A stretch of 64,000 nt of DNA from Cryobacterium sinapicolor (GCF_004403465.1 NZ_SOGQ01000026.1:40551-104550), one strand, 5' to 3'. Positions 21,140-30,460 are shown, counted from the stretch's first letter. The notes: generated by a model from the sequence alone, not told the origin. Translations and numbers: made by a program.

Positions 21140-22366
21140 CTAGATTCGGGGCCGGCGCGACCAGCGGTCGGCTTTCATGGCCAGGTGCAGTTCCAGCCGC
21201 ACCTGGCCGCCCAGCGGGTCGGCGCCGATCAGTGTACGGATCTTCGCGAGCCGGTTGTAGATGCTGCTGCGGTGCAGGTGCAGGGCGGCGGCGACATCCT
21301 GCACCGATCCGTCGGTGTCGTAGAGCAGTTCCAGCATCGGCAGCAGCTCGTGGTTGGCGTCGAAGTCCCGCAGCTCGGCGAAGTAGACCGACTCCACGGG
21401 GGAGAGGTTGCGGCTGCTGGCCGCGAGGAACTGGTAGACGCCGATCTGGCGGAAGTCGGCGATGGTGCCCAGGCGGGCGTCGACCGCGGCGGCCTGCACC
21501 GCCTTGCGGGACTGGATGTAGGCATCCGGGACCCGTCGGAGGTCGGTGAACACCTCACTGAAGCCCATTAGGTCGGGGCGTTCGGGGGTGCCGCCGCGGC
21601 GGGCGAGTTCGGCTCGGTAGCGGTGCAGCATCTCGATGTGGGCCACCTTGCCCGGCGAATCGCGCAGGAGAACGACCGCGTGGGTCTCGGTGCCGGCGCT
21701 GAACCGGGCGGCGTCGATGCCGACCGTGGCGTGTAGCGCCGAAATGCGCTGCAGCAGAACGCCGGCCTCGGGGTCGGGCGTGGCCTCGTGGCCGGCGGCG
21801 TGCTCGTCGGGGCGGGGCATCAGGGTGGCGAGGTGCCAGGGACCCGTCGCATGGATCTGCGGCCAGCCCGCGATCTCCTCGATTGCGGGCGTCTCCGCGT
21901 GGCAGGCCGCGAGGAACAGGGCCTCCCTCTCCCGGCGCTGCGCGGATTCGGCGGTGTTGGTGTCGAGCAGGGTCTCGGCCAACCGGTCCAGCTCGCCGCG
22001 CACGGCGGGCAACTCCCGGAGGATCTCCTCCGGGGATTCGTCGTGGGAGCCCTGCATCGCCCACAGGTATCCGACCCGGAAGCCCCGCACCATCAGCGGC
22101 ACGCAGACCCGGCCGAGCATCCCGAGCGCGGCGTTGGCGGGAACGGCGATCGGACGGACCGCCGTGCTGATGCCGTGCTGCAGTTGCCAGGCACTGACGT
22201 CGGCGGGCACCCTCTTGCTCAGCAGGAAGTTGACCCGCACGCTGTCCGCGAGCGGCTGGTCCCTGCTGTACGCCAGCAGGCCGCCGTCGAGGTCCTCGAG
22301 GGAGAGGGCGCGGTCCAGGCCGGCCGCGAGATGTTCGACCAGGTCTTCGATTTCCGCGCTTCTCAT
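21140..22366 (-). CDS. PucR-family transcriptional regulator
   Basis: 408 aa from the ATG at 22366; the frame is open back to 22495. The C-terminal HTH (QDVAAALHLHRSSIYNRLAKIRTLIGADPLGGQVRLELHLAM) is the hallmark of the PucR/CdaR group, preceded by a GGDEF-like middle region and an N-terminal sensory region. In Bacillus the PucR-family protein AdeR activates alanine dehydrogenase. This gene lies between a CycA-type permease and ald, divergent from ald, so it is very likely the regulator of alanine use. A perfect palindrome sits between the two divergent genes. Confidence 0.85.
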   Translation of the reverse strand: MRSAEIEDLVEHLAAGLDRALSLEDLDGGLLAYSRDQPLADSVRVNFLLSKRVPADVSAWQLQHGISTAVRPIAVPANAALGMLGRVCVPLMVRGFRVGYLWAMQGSHDESPEEILRELPAVRGELDRLAETLLDTNTAESAQRREREALFLAACHAETPAIEEIAGWPQIHATGPWHLATLMPRPDEHAAGHEATPDPEAGVLLQRISALHATVGIDAARFSAGTETHAVVLLRDSPGKVAHIEMLHRYRAELARRGGTPERPDLMGFSEVFTDLRRVPDAYIQSRKAVQAAAVDARLGTIADFRQIGVYQFLAASSRNLSPVESVYFAELRDFDANHELLPMLELLYDTDGSVQDVAAALHLHRSSIYNRLAKIRTLIGADPLGGQVRLELHLAMKADRWSRRPRI

Positions 22367-22431
22367 CAGCTCAATGCTAGGGGTCCGCAGTGTGCCAGAG
22401 GCGGACATCAGGCGACGTTTGCCGCAGTGAG

Positions 22432-22449
22432 ACTCGACATCTGTCGAGT
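22432..22449. promoter_or_regulatory. 18-base perfect palindrome between pucR-type gene and ald
   Basis: ACTCGACA (22432-22439), TC, TGTCGAGT (22442-22449). It lies 66 bases from the regulator start and about 275 bases from the ald start. The inner core CGACA-N2-TGTCG recurs upstream of the permease at 19426. Candidate binding site for the PucR-family regulator. Confidence 0.55.
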
Positions 22450-22723
22450 GACAAACCGCCTCCCCGTCTCCAATACCGGCGGCCCCCGGAGTCAAGCCCG
22501 CCCGACGTGGTAGTAAAACCCCTGAACAACATCATTATTCCGCCCCTGCTCGGGCCGTGGCCGGCTTCGGCCTCCGCCGCATGAGTGCGGGCCCGGCAGC
22601 GACGCCCGGCCCGGGCCGAATTGCTGGATTTAGTGTTGGTCCGGCTGCGGTTCACCGTTGAAAGTGGCACCGCAGCCCCCTGTCACAAGTTCACCTGAGC
22701 AGTACTGAGCAACGGAGTCGGCC

Positions 22724-23842
22724 ATGATCATCGGTGTACCCAACGAAATCAAGAACAACGAATTCCGCGTCGCCATCACCGCCTCAGGCGTGCACGAGTT
22801 CCTGTCCGCCGGCCACACCGTGCTGGTCGAGAAGGGCGCCGGCCTCGGCTCGCACATCAACGACGACGAATACCACGTGGCCGGTGCCGAGCTGGTCGAC
22901 TCCGCCGACGAGGTCTGGGCCCGCGCCGACATGGTGATGAAGGTCAAGGAGCCGGTCGCGGCCGAGTACCACCGCTTCCGCGAGGGGCTGATCCTCTTCA
23001 CTTACTTGCACCTGGCTGCCGAGCCCGACCTCACCCGCGCCCTGACCGAGGCGGGCGTCACCGCCATCGCCTACGAGACGGTGCAGACCGCCAACCGTGC
23101 GCTGCCCCTTCTGGCCCCGATGAGCGAGGTCGCCGGCCGACTGGCCGTGCAGGTCGGCGCGCAGTCCCTGATGGCCCCGGCCGGCGGGAAGGGCGTGCTG
23201 CTCGGCGGCGTGCCCGGGGTGCGCCCCGCCAAGGTTGTCGTGCTGGGCGCCGGCGTGGCCGGCACCAACGCGGCCGCCATGGCGATGGGCCTCGGCGCCG
23301 ACGTCACGATCCTCGACATCAACATTGACCGCCTCCGCCAGCTCGACGCGCAGTACCAGGGCCGGCTGAAGACGGTCGCGTCCAACTCCTATGAGATCGA
23401 GATCGCGGTGACGGATGCCGACCTGGTCATCGGTTCCGTGCTGATCCCAGGTGCCAAGGCCCCGAAACTGGTCACCAACGCCCTTGTGGCACGGATGAAG
23501 TCCGGCTCCGTGCTGGTCGACATCGCCGTGGACCAGGGTGGCTGCTTCGAGGACACCCACGCGACCACGCACGAGGACCCGACCTACCGGGTGCACAACT
23601 CGATCTTCTACTGCGTCGCCAACATGCCCGGCGCCGTGCCGAACACGTCGACCTACGCGCTGACCAACGTCACGCTGCGGTACGCCCTCTCGCTGGCGAA
23701 CCTGGGAGTGAAGGCGGCGCTCGAGCGCGACGACGCCCTGGCCCTCGGCCTGAATGTCGCCGCCGGTCGGGTCACGAACCGTTCCGTGTCCGAGGCCCAC
23801 GGCCTGCCGCTGGCCGACTGGCACGACCTCGTCACCGCCTAG
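22724..23842 (+). CDS. ald: alanine dehydrogenase
   Basis: 372 aa, the usual length. Converts L-alanine and NAD+ to pyruvate, ammonia and NADH. The N-terminus [23 protein letters not shown] is characteristic; the substrate-binding region around KVKEP and the NAD-binding motif [13 protein letters not shown] follow in order. The C-terminal part ([20 protein letters not shown]) is typical. CGGAG lies before the ATG. Its stop overlaps the stop of the convergent TetR gene. With the permease and PucR gene it forms an alanine utilisation module. Confidence 0.95.
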   Translation: MIIGVPNEIKNNEFRVAITASGVHEFLSAGHTVLVEKGAGLGSHINDDEYHVAGAELVDSADEVWARADMVMKVKEPVAAEYHRFREGLILFTYLHLAAEPDLTRALTEAGVTAIAYETVQTANRALPLLAPMSEVAGRLAVQVGAQSLMAPAGGKGVLLGGVPGVRPAKVVVLGAGVAGTNAAAMAMGLGADVTILDINIDRLRQLDAQYQGRLKTVASNSYEIEIAVTDADLVIGSVLIPGAKAPKLVTNALVARMKSGSVLVDIAVDQGGCFEDTHATTHEDPTYRVHNSIFYCVANMPGAVPNTSTYALTNVTLRYALSLANLGVKAALERDDALALGLNVAAGRVTNRSVSEAHGLPLADWHDLVTA

Positions 23843-24525
23843 CCTCGCGGGCTCGAGCGAGGGGCCGGAGCAGCCGCTCCCGTGACGCGCCGCACCAGGG
23901 TCAGGGAGTGGTGCAGCAACTCGGCGGGGGTGCCGGTGAAGCCGCCGGAGAACCATTTCTGCATCGAGTAGCGCATCACGCTGGCGGCGACGAAGACGAC
24001 CATTCTCGCCTCGTCTTGCTGATCGAGGGTGTCGGACTCGGCATGCCCCTGGGTGTGGAATCGCTCGAGCACCAGCTGCACCAGGTGCTCCTCCAGCTCC
24101 GCGATGCGGGACATCTCCCCGGTGAGGAGTTCCGGGATTCGCTCGATCAGCATCCGGCGTTTTCGGAGAAGGTCCGTGTCGGGGGATTGGTCGGCCAGCG
24201 CGGCGGCGATCATTCCGACGAGGTCTCCGAGTACATCCCTGCCGGTGCCGTGCACGAAGGCCCGGTGCTCGGCATCCGTCGGCGCGGGTGGCGTGCCGCC
24301 CAGGAACGCACCCTCCTTCGTGCCGAAGTAGTTGAAGAACGTGCGCGGTGAGACCATGGCGGCCTCGCAGATCATGTCGACCGTGACGCTGTCGTAGCCG
24401 TGCTCGAGGGCCAGGGAGATGGCCGCCCGCTCCAGCGCCGACTGGGTGGCCGCGCGCTTGCGGGCACGCAACCCCTCGTCCGCGGCGGGGCTCAGGCCCG
24501 GAGCGCTCAGGCCCGTGCTACTCAT
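23839..24525 (-). CDS. TetR-family repressor
   Basis: 228 aa. The N-terminal HTH (ALEHGYDSVTVDMICEAAMVSPRTFFNYFGTKEGAF, about 37-72) is canonical. It is the last gene of a minus-strand block with an ABC transporter, overlapping the permease gene by 8 bases, so it probably controls that block. A TetR-like dyad lies in the promoter region of the heptad-repeat gene further upstream (28616-28636). Confidence 0.9.
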   Translation of the reverse strand: MSSTGLSAPGLSPAADEGLRARKRAATQSALERAAISLALEHGYDSVTVDMICEAAMVSPRTFFNYFGTKEGAFLGGTPPAPTDAEHRAFVHGTGRDVLGDLVGMIAAALADQSPDTDLLRKRRMLIERIPELLTGEMSRIAELEEHLVQLVLERFHTQGHAESDTLDQQDEARMVVFVAASVMRYSMQKWFSGGFTGTPAELLHHSLTLVRRVTGAAAPAPRSSPRG

Positions 24526-25819
24526 ATCGCAGCGCGTCGATCGGGTTCTGTCGTGCCGCCGCCCGGGCCGGGAGGGTGCCGGCCAGGAAGGCGATCAACA
24601 TGACGACGCCGATGATGATGGCGATGGAACTCGGCGCGAACTGCACGACCTGCAGCCCGGGCAGGTTTTCAAACACGGTCGTGGCCAGGATGTTGCTGAC
24701 CAGCGACCCGACGCCCACCGCCACGAGCGCGCCCAGGGCGCTGCCCAGGAACCCGATGAAGACGGCCTCGGTGCTGAACAGGGCGTAGACGCGGCCGCCG
24801 TTCATGCCCATGGCCTTCATCAGCCCGATTTCCCGGGTGCGTTCCTGCACGCTCATCAGCAGGGTGTTGATGATGCCGAAACCGGCAGCGATCAGGGCGA
24901 TCACGGCGAAGGCGTTGAGCACGCCGATGATGACGTTGATCACGGTCTCGAACGAGCCGATCTGATCCGCGACGGTCTGCGCGGCGTAGCCCTGGTCGGC
25001 GAGGTCGGCCTTGATCGCGGTGATCTCCGCGTCGGAGGCGTCCAGGTCGAACCGGGCGGTCGCGGTGGCGTAGCTCTGCGGCGCTCCGGCGGGGGTGCCG
25101 GAGAGTTCCACGGCGTGCAGCCGGTCGGTCAGCGGCTGGTTGAGTCCGGCCCCGGCGCCGAGGATGGTCTCGTTCTGCACTCCGACGACGGTGGCCGGAA
25201 CCTGCTGCTGGGTGCCCGCGAAGTCGGCGATGCCGATCGTGACGGTTTCGCCGATGGCCGATTCCGGGGTACTGAAGCCCAGGGTGTCGAGGTAGGTGGT
25301 CGGAAGCAGGATCTGGTCGGTGGTGCTCTCGTTGTCCAGCTGCTCCCCGGCGGCCAGGTCGGCCGTGGTCAGGGTCGCGGCGGCGTTCACGGTCAACTCG
25401 AACTTGCCGCTGTCGTCGTATTCGATGTAGTCGGGCGTCACCTGCACCGCCGGGTCGACGCCGACGATGCCGCTGGTGGCCTCGATCGTGCCGAGATCGG
25501 CGTCGGTGAGCGCCTGGATGGTGCTGCCGGGGCGTGAGCCGTTGCCCAGACTGATCGCGGTGGCCTTGTCCGGGTCGTAGGGGGCCGGTCCGTCATCCGC
25601 TGTTGCCGTGGCGTCGCCGGCCTTGGAGACCGTGAGCACATCCGCCGCCCCGATCGCCGACACCTGGCTGTTGATGTAGCTCGTCACCCCGGTGCCGATG
25701 CCGCTGGTGATGGTGAGGGTGAATGCGCCGATGAAGATGGCGATGACGGTCAGGCCGGTGCGGAGCTTGCTGCGGAAGCTGTTCGCGATCGCGGTCGTGA
25801 TGATGTCGACGAACTTCAT
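24518..25819 (-). CDS. MacB/FtsX-type ABC permease
   Basis: 433 aa. One N-terminal helix (about 22-42), a large extracytoplasmic domain (about 45-280), then three C-terminal helices, ending in AAARQNPIDALRYE, the usual MacB/LolC signature end. Its start overlaps the end of the ATPase gene by 4 bases and its stop overlaps the TetR start. Such permeases do mechanical work on envelope substrates or export peptides and lipophilic compounds; the nearby heptad-repeat membrane protein may be its partner. Confidence 0.9.
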   Translation of the reverse strand: MKFVDIITTAIANSFRSKLRTGLTVIAIFIGAFTLTITSGIGTGVTSYINSQVSAIGAADVLTVSKAGDATATADDGPAPYDPDKATAISLGNGSRPGSTIQALTDADLGTIEATSGIVGVDPAVQVTPDYIEYDDSGKFELTVNAAATLTTADLAAGEQLDNESTTDQILLPTTYLDTLGFSTPESAIGETVTIGIADFAGTQQQVPATVVGVQNETILGAGAGLNQPLTDRLHAVELSGTPAGAPQSYATATARFDLDASDAEITAIKADLADQGYAAQTVADQIGSFETVINVIIGVLNAFAVIALIAAGFGIINTLLMSVQERTREIGLMKAMGMNGGRVYALFSTEAVFIGFLGSALGALVAVGVGSLVSNILATTVFENLPGLQVVQFAPSSIAIIIGVVMLIAFLAGTLPARAAARQNPIDALRYE

Positions 25820-26538
25820 GCGTGTGCTCCTGCGGGCTTCTCGATGGCTTCCGGGGACCTGGTGACGTCCTCGAGTCCGTCCCGGATGAAGATCTGACGG
25901 TCGCAGCGGGCCGCGAGGTCGATGTCGTGGGTGACGATGATCAGGGTGATGCCCTTGTCCCTGTTCAGGGAGAAAAGGATGTCCTCCACGACGGCCCCGG
26001 TAGTCGTGTCGAGGTTGCCGGTCGGTTCGTCCGCGAAGATCACCTTCGGGTTGTTGACCAGGGCCCGGGCGATGACGGCGCGCTGCTTCTGCCCGCCGGA
26101 CAGGTTCATGGCTTTGTTCTTCGCCTTGTCGGCAAGCTCCAGCTGTTCCAGGGCCTTCATTCCGCGTGCCCTGCGCTCCTTCGGGCCGACCCCGGCGATC
26201 TTCAGGGGGAGCACGACGTTGTCCAGCACGCTCGCATTGGCGGTGAGGAAGAACTGCTGGAAGACGAACCCGAAGTCCTGGTTGCGGAGCCGGTTCACCT
26301 CCTTGCCCTTGAGCTTCTTGGCATCCGTTCCCTCGACCAGCAGTGCCCCGCTGTCCGGGTCGTCCAGCAGGGCCAGCAGGTGCATCAGCGTGGACTTGCC
26401 GGACCCGCTCTTACCGACGATGGCGATGGATTCACCGGCACGGATGTCGACGGAGACACCCTTGAGCGCGTCGAAGCGATTGGCCCCGCTCCCATAGGAC
26501 TTGCCTATGTTCTGGGCCGAGAGAACAGGAACAGTCAT
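25816..26538 (-). CDS. MacB/LolD-type ABC ATPase
   Basis: 240 aa. Walker A GKSGSGKST, the Q-loop region (DFGFVFQQFFLT), signature LSGGQKQR, Walker B VIFADEPTGNLD and the switch histidine (VTHD) are present. Partner of the MacB-type permease made from the overlapping next gene. The region upstream (26539-26731) has a TATAAC box but no clear -35. Confidence 0.92.
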   Translation of the reverse strand: MTVPVLSAQNIGKSYGSGANRFDALKGVSVDIRAGESIAIVGKSGSGKSTLMHLLALLDDPDSGALLVEGTDAKKLKGKEVNRLRNQDFGFVFQQFFLTANASVLDNVVLPLKIAGVGPKERRARGMKALEQLELADKAKNKAMNLSGGQKQRAVIARALVNNPKVIFADEPTGNLDTTTGAVVEDILFSLNRDKGITLIIVTHDIDLAARCDRQIFIRDGLEDVTRSPEAIEKPAGAHA

Positions 26539-26682
26539 GGGGGCGGCATCCTTCGGGGGTGAGGGTCGGTTATAACTTATGCAGAGACAATAAAATTACG
26601 GTAGCTGCACCAATACCTCCCCGGCTGGGAGCGCCCTGTGCGGGGCCGGCGCATGCCCTGATTCACTGTCGGGCCGAACAGA

Positions 26683-26714
26683 GCGGGGCCCGGATTAGTC
26701 AATCCGGACCCCGC
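26683..26714 (-). terminator. strong hairpin after the heptad-repeat gene
   Basis: GCGGGG-C-CCGGATT pairs with AATCCGG-A-CCCCGC around a 4-base loop (13 pairs, one mismatch), 18 bases past the stop of the minus-strand gene. There is no T-run, so it would be a U-less actinobacterial type terminator or an RNA-stabilising stem. Confidence 0.6.
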
Positions 26715-26731
26715 AGCGTACCGGTTGTCGG

Positions 26732-28402
26732 TCAGCGCTCCATCCTCACGCGGCGGAGCAGCCAGACGGCTGCCCCCGCCAGGGCCAGGCCGACCAGGAC
26801 GATGATTCCGGGCGCCGCGCGTCCGAAGCTCACTGTGTCGGCGCCGTCGGCCAGCCGACCTGAACCCTCGACCACCTTCGTATTGCCCGCACTCAGCTCG
26901 GCGGTGCCAACCGCGAGTGTGGTCGCGCCGTCCAGAAGAGTGCCCGATCCGGCCGACACCTTCTCGGTGCCCACGGCCAGTGAACTGGACCCGGATTCGA
27001 GGGCGGTGGTTCCGAGGGCCAGCGTGGACGCCCCCGCCGCAAGGGTCTGCGTGCCCTCTGCCAGCGACCCTGCACCGATCGAGATGCGGGTTGCGCCATC
27101 GGCGAGACTCACAGCGCCCATCGCCAGTGTCGTCGCTCCTGTGGACAACGACGAGGCGCCGGCCGCTACTCGACCGGTGCCGCTCTGGAGGGAGCTCGCC
27201 CCGGTGGAGACCGCGCTGGTGCCGACCGCGACACGTTCGGAACCTGCGGTGAGTGCCTGCGTGCCGACCTGGAGTTCCGAGGCGCCCGTAGCGAGGGCAC
27301 CTGCGCCCGCGGCCAGCTCGACCGCTCCGCCCGACACGCGGGCCGTACCGGTGGCGAGGGTGGTGAGCCCGTCGCGAAGTTCCGCGGATGCGGTCTGGAG
27401 CACCGCCGTGCCCGCGCTCAGCGGCGTCAGTCCGTCGAGGAGGGCGGCGGAACCGTCCCGGAGGGCGACGGTCCCGGACTCGACTCCCGTTGTGCCCGTG
27501 TGCAGGGTGGAGGCGGCGGAGCTCAGTCCCTTGAGGGTGGCCAGAAGGGCGTCCGGGGTGATCGTGTCTGCCTCGACCTGGCCGACGAGAGTGGCGAGGG
27601 CGGCATCCAGCTTCGTGGCGCCCGCAGCAACGCTGCCGGCGCCGCCGGCGAGCCCTGTTGCTCCCAGCGCGAGGGCCTCGGCGCCGCGCCGGGCCATGTC
27701 AGCGCCTTGGGCGGCGGATGCTGTCCCAGCGGCCAGCCGGACCGAGCCGTCGCGAGCCGTCGTTGCGCCGAGGGTGACCTGGCCGGCGCCGGCGGCCAGA
27801 GTAACCGCACCCGCGGCAACCTGCGTCGCGCCGGCTAAAACCTTCGTGGCACCGCTCCCTGCCGTGGCGACGCCGACGGCGAGAGTCGCCGCGCCGGTCG
27901 CAGCAGCTCCGGCACCCGTGGCGAGAGCGTTCGCTCCGGTGGCGGCGGTGGCGGCGCCGGCGGACAACGTTTCCGCGCCCCGCGCGGCCGACTCGGCTCC
28001 GAGCACCAGCCTGGTGCTGCCGGTGACGCTGGTGAGCGCTCCCTCAAGAAGGGTGCCTGCCCCGGCCGAGGCGCTCGCCGCGCCTGTCGCCAGGCTGCCG
28101 GCGCCCGTGTTGGCCCGGGTCGCCCCGGCCTGGAGGTCGGTCGCTCCGGAGGCTGCGGAGGCGGCTCCCACCGACAGGGTCTCGGCGCCCTCGGCAAGTT
28201 TTGCGGCGCCACCGGCGACTTTCAGAGAGCCGTTGTGCAGTTGGACTGCCCCGTTGGAGAGTTCTCCGGCACCGCTTGCCAGCCGCCCTGTGGTCAGGAA
28301 GAAGAAGGTGAGCAGCATGACCAGCATCAGGCTGAGCCCGGTCACGGCAGAACGGATGCCGAGAGTGCTTCGGCGGGACAGGGCACGGTCAGATCTCATC
28401 AT
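26732..28402 (-). CDS. membrane protein built almost wholly of heptad repeats
   Basis: 556 aa from the ATG at 28402 (GAGGAG 5 bases upstream). One N-terminal helix (about 19-38), a C-terminal helix (about 530-548) with a basic end, and between them about 480 residues with a near-perfect seven-residue period of the form L-A-x-G-A-x-x, interrupted only once near the middle by VGQVEADTITPDALLATLKG. The pattern recalls the X-x-G-A-x-x-L heptads of YhgE/Pip-type and phage-infection-protein-like membrane proteins, here without their other domains. A long rod or bundle outside the membrane, tethered at both ends, is inferred. It lies just upstream of a MacB-type ABC transporter and TetR gene. Confidence 0.75.
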   Translation of the reverse strand: MMRSDRALSRRSTLGIRSAVTGLSLMLVMLLTFFFLTTGRLASGAGELSNGAVQLHNGSLKVAGGAAKLAEGAETLSVGAASAASGATDLQAGATRANTGAGSLATGAASASAGAGTLLEGALTSVTGSTRLVLGAESAARGAETLSAGAATAATGANALATGAGAAATGAATLAVGVATAGSGATKVLAGATQVAAGAVTLAAGAGQVTLGATTARDGSVRLAAGTASAAQGADMARRGAEALALGATGLAGGAGSVAAGATKLDAALATLVGQVEADTITPDALLATLKGLSSAASTLHTGTTGVESGTVALRDGSAALLDGLTPLSAGTAVLQTASAELRDGLTTLATGTARVSGGAVELAAGAGALATGASELQVGTQALTAGSERVAVGTSAVSTGASSLQSGTGRVAAGASSLSTGATTLAMGAVSLADGATRISIGAGSLAEGTQTLAAGASTLALGTTALESGSSSLAVGTEKVSAGSGTLLDGATTLAVGTAELSAGNTKVVEGSGRLADGADTVSFGRAAPGIIVLVGLALAGAAVWLLRRVRMER

Positions 28403-28609
28403 TGAGGCTCCTCGAAAGACGCGAGCGGGCATGCCGGAACTCGCGTGGTGTGGGTGCGTTGCGCGGTTAACTCCGGCGTGGCGGCCACTGGTCGAAGGCC
28501 GCGCGGCGCGGTGTCGCGCCGAAGTGACACGACCGTAGCAGTGGGCCCGGTGTGGAATCGAAGGCTCGAAAAAGTTCAGGGCTGAGGCCAACACATTACG
28601 CGCTGAACT

Positions 28610-28636
28610 CGTATACTTTGTAGGCTATCTACAAAG
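28610..28636 (-). promoter_or_regulatory. TetR-type dyad and -10 box upstream of the heptad-repeat gene
   Basis: CTTTGTAG (28616-28623), GCTAT, CTACAAAG (28629-28636): 8-base perfect arms with a 5-base centre, next to a minus-strand TATACG box (28615-28610). A dyad placed in the -35/-10 spacer is the standard position for TetR repressors. The TetR protein encoded at the end of the block is the obvious candidate. It is not a good terminator for the metallo-hydrolase gene because no T-run follows. Confidence 0.5.
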
Positions 28637-28662
28637 ATACCCCCCGAAAAGAGTGTCAAACA

Positions 28663-29301
28663 TCACAGGTCGAGGGACTCGTTCGGCGCGAGTGGGAAGA
28701 ACTCGCCGCCGTTCTGCTCGGTGGCCCACTTGATCCGCACGTTCGACATTTCCTTGCCGCCCCGGGAGAGCCCCATCTCATGGGTGGGGAAGGTGCGGCG
28801 CGGCTTAAGGGCCAGAACGTAGTCCATCACCTCGCTGATCTTGAGCCAGGGTGCGCCGGCCGGCACGGCGAGGGTCTGCACGCTCACGCCTTCCGGAATC
28901 GTGAACGAGTCGCCGCCGTAGAAAAGCTCCTCGTCAACGAGCACGCCGAGGTTGTCGATCACGGGGATCGTTTCGTGGATCACGGCGTGCGTGCCGCCGA
29001 AGAAGCGCAGTCGGAACGGCCCGGCCTCCACGGTGTCGCCGGCGCTGACGACGGTGACCGGATAGTCGGCGGCGGCGGCCGCGACCCCGGCCGGGGCGAA
29101 GATCGGCACGTCCGGGTTCAGGGCGATGATGCGGTCCAACTGCTCCGGGGTCCAGTGGTCGGGGTGCTCGTGGGTGATCACGACGGCGACGGCCCGAGCG
29201 GTATCGGTGAGCGGGCTCGTGAACGAGCCGGGATCGATGAACAACTTCTGGCCGGCCTTGTCAAGAATCAGTGCCGCGTGCTCGAGCTTCGTCAGTTTCA
29301 T
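28663..29301 (-). CDS. MBL-fold metallo-hydrolase
   Basis: 212 aa from the ATG at 29301 (KLTKLEHAALIL start). THEHPDHW gives the HxHxDH dinuclear metal site, with later ligands in GGTHAVIH, GGDSF and FPTHEMGL. It belongs to the compact UlaG/YtnP-like lactonase or phosphodiesterase group. Substrate unknown. The frame is open back to 29391, but that part is Arg/Trp-rich and would extend into the start of the divergent kinase gene. Confidence 0.85.
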   Translation of the reverse strand: MKLTKLEHAALILDKAGQKLFIDPGSFTSPLTDTARAVAVVITHEHPDHWTPEQLDRIIALNPDVPIFAPAGVAAAAADYPVTVVSAGDTVEAGPFRLRFFGGTHAVIHETIPVIDNLGVLVDEELFYGGDSFTIPEGVSVQTLAVPAGAPWLKISEVMDYVLALKPRRTFPTHEMGLSRGGKEMSNVRIKWATEQNGGEFFPLAPNESLDL

Positions 29302-29356
29302 GGATTGAGCTAATACCGAATCCCAGCGCGCTGCAAGCTGAGGCCATACTGGAGCG

Positions 29357-30256
29357 GTGCCTCCCCGTCTCCACCTCGTCGTCGCCGTCAACGCCGCAGC
29401 CTCTTTCGGCCGCCGCAGCGACGTCGGCTCTCGGGTCTGCGAGGCCCTGGTGGCCGCCGGTCACCAGGTGAGCAGCCTGAGCGCGCCCAGCTTCGAGGAA
29501 CTCCGGCGCGACGTTCGGGCCGCGCTGGTGCCGCAGGTCGATGCGCTCGTGGTCGTCGGCGGCGACGGGATGGTGAGTCTCGGCACCAACCTCCTGGCCG
29601 GCACGGACCGGCCCCTTGCCATCGTGCCGTGCGGCACGGGCAACGACCTTGCGCGCGGGCTTGGGATCCCGGTCGATGACACGGATGCCGCCATCCGTCA
29701 CCTGCTCGACGCCCTCACCCGCCCGCCGCGGGCCATCGACGCCGCGCAGGTGCGGTGCGCCGACACGACGACCTGGTTCGCGGGCGTGCTCTCGGCCGGG
29801 TTCGACGCCGTGGTGAACGAACGGGCCAACCGGCTGCGCCGACCCCGCGGTAAGAGCCGCTACACCCTGGCCATGCTGTTGGTGCTGGCGACGTTCCGGC
29901 CGCTCTCGTACCGGCTGACCGTTGATGGCCGGCCCCGCCGAGTGCGGGCCATGCTGATCTCCGTTGCCAACAACGTCTCGATCGGCGGCGGCATGCGCAT
30001 CGTTCCGGGCGCGGTGATCGACGACGGTATGCTGGACCTCTTCATCGTGACCCCGCTGTCCCGGGTGGGCTTCCTCCGGGTGTTCCCGAAAGTATTCTCC
30101 GGCACGCATACCACTCTTCCGCAGGTCGAGATCACGCGCTGCCGGAGCATCCGGATCGACGCGGACCGGGTCACCGCCTACGCCGACGGGGAGCGGGTCG
30201 GAGCACTGCCGGTGCAGATCGACGTGGTACCGGGGGCCCTGCTGGTGCATGCCTGA
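29357..30256 (+). CDS. dagK: diacylglycerol/lipid kinase
   Basis: 299 aa. The DAGK catalytic motifs are clear: VVVGGDGMVSLGTN (ATP site) and VPCGTGNDLARGLGIP. The C-terminal domain ends with IRIDADRVTAYADGERVGALP, typical of the YegS/DgkB family. It would phosphorylate diacylglycerol or a related lipid at the membrane surface. GTG start; a CATACT box lies 6 bases before it and no Shine-Dalgarno is seen, so it may be leaderless. Confidence 0.88.
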   Translation: MPPRLHLVVAVNAAASFGRRSDVGSRVCEALVAAGHQVSSLSAPSFEELRRDVRAALVPQVDALVVVGGDGMVSLGTNLLAGTDRPLAIVPCGTGNDLARGLGIPVDDTDAAIRHLLDALTRPPRAIDAAQVRCADTTTWFAGVLSAGFDAVVNERANRLRRPRGKSRYTLAMLLVLATFRPLSYRLTVDGRPRRVRAMLISVANNVSIGGGMRIVPGAVIDDGMLDLFIVTPLSRVGFLRVFPKVFSGTHTTLPQVEITRCRSIRIDADRVTAYADGERVGALPVQIDVVPGALLVHA

Positions 30257-30312
30257 CCCGCTCAGTTTGGTTTTAGCAGTCGGCGTGTGGCATATTAGGT
30301 GAGTTGCAAAAC

Positions 30313-30385
30313 GGCCCCATCGTTTAGCGGCCTAGGACATCGCCCTCTCACGGCGGTAACGCGGGTTCGAATCCCGCTGGGGTCA
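30313..30385 (+). tRNA. tRNA-Glu (CTC)
   Basis: 73 bases including the discriminator A; no encoded CCA. Acceptor stem GGCCCCA/TGGGGTC (one G-T pair), anticodon arm CGCC-CTCTCAC-GGCG with anticodon CTC reading GAG, and T arm GCGGG-TTCGAAT-CCCGC. Followed directly by an intrinsic terminator. Confidence 0.95.
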
Positions 30386-30386
30386 C

Positions 30387-30433
30387 ACACAGCCCGGTTC
30401 CCTTCTTCTGGAAGGGCGCCGGGTGTCTTTTTT
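30387..30433 (+). terminator. intrinsic terminator of tRNA-Glu
   Basis: A long stem (ACAC..CCCGG.TCCCTTC with GGAAGGG..CCGGGTGT) around a short loop, followed by six T at 30428-30433. This is the clearest classical terminator in the window. Confidence 0.9.
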
Positions 30434-30460
30434 AAGCGGGACCCCCGGTAGACTCCACCG

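Noticed and set aside
26559..28538. 659-codon plus-strand frame opposite the heptad-repeat gene
   Set aside because: It is a Pro/Ser/Ala-rich mirror of the repeats. The minus-strand frame has the ribosome site, two membrane helices and the hairpin after its stop.
28616..28636. Terminator of the metallo-hydrolase gene
   Set aside because: No T-run on the minus strand, and the dyad fits a TetR operator next to a -10 box better.
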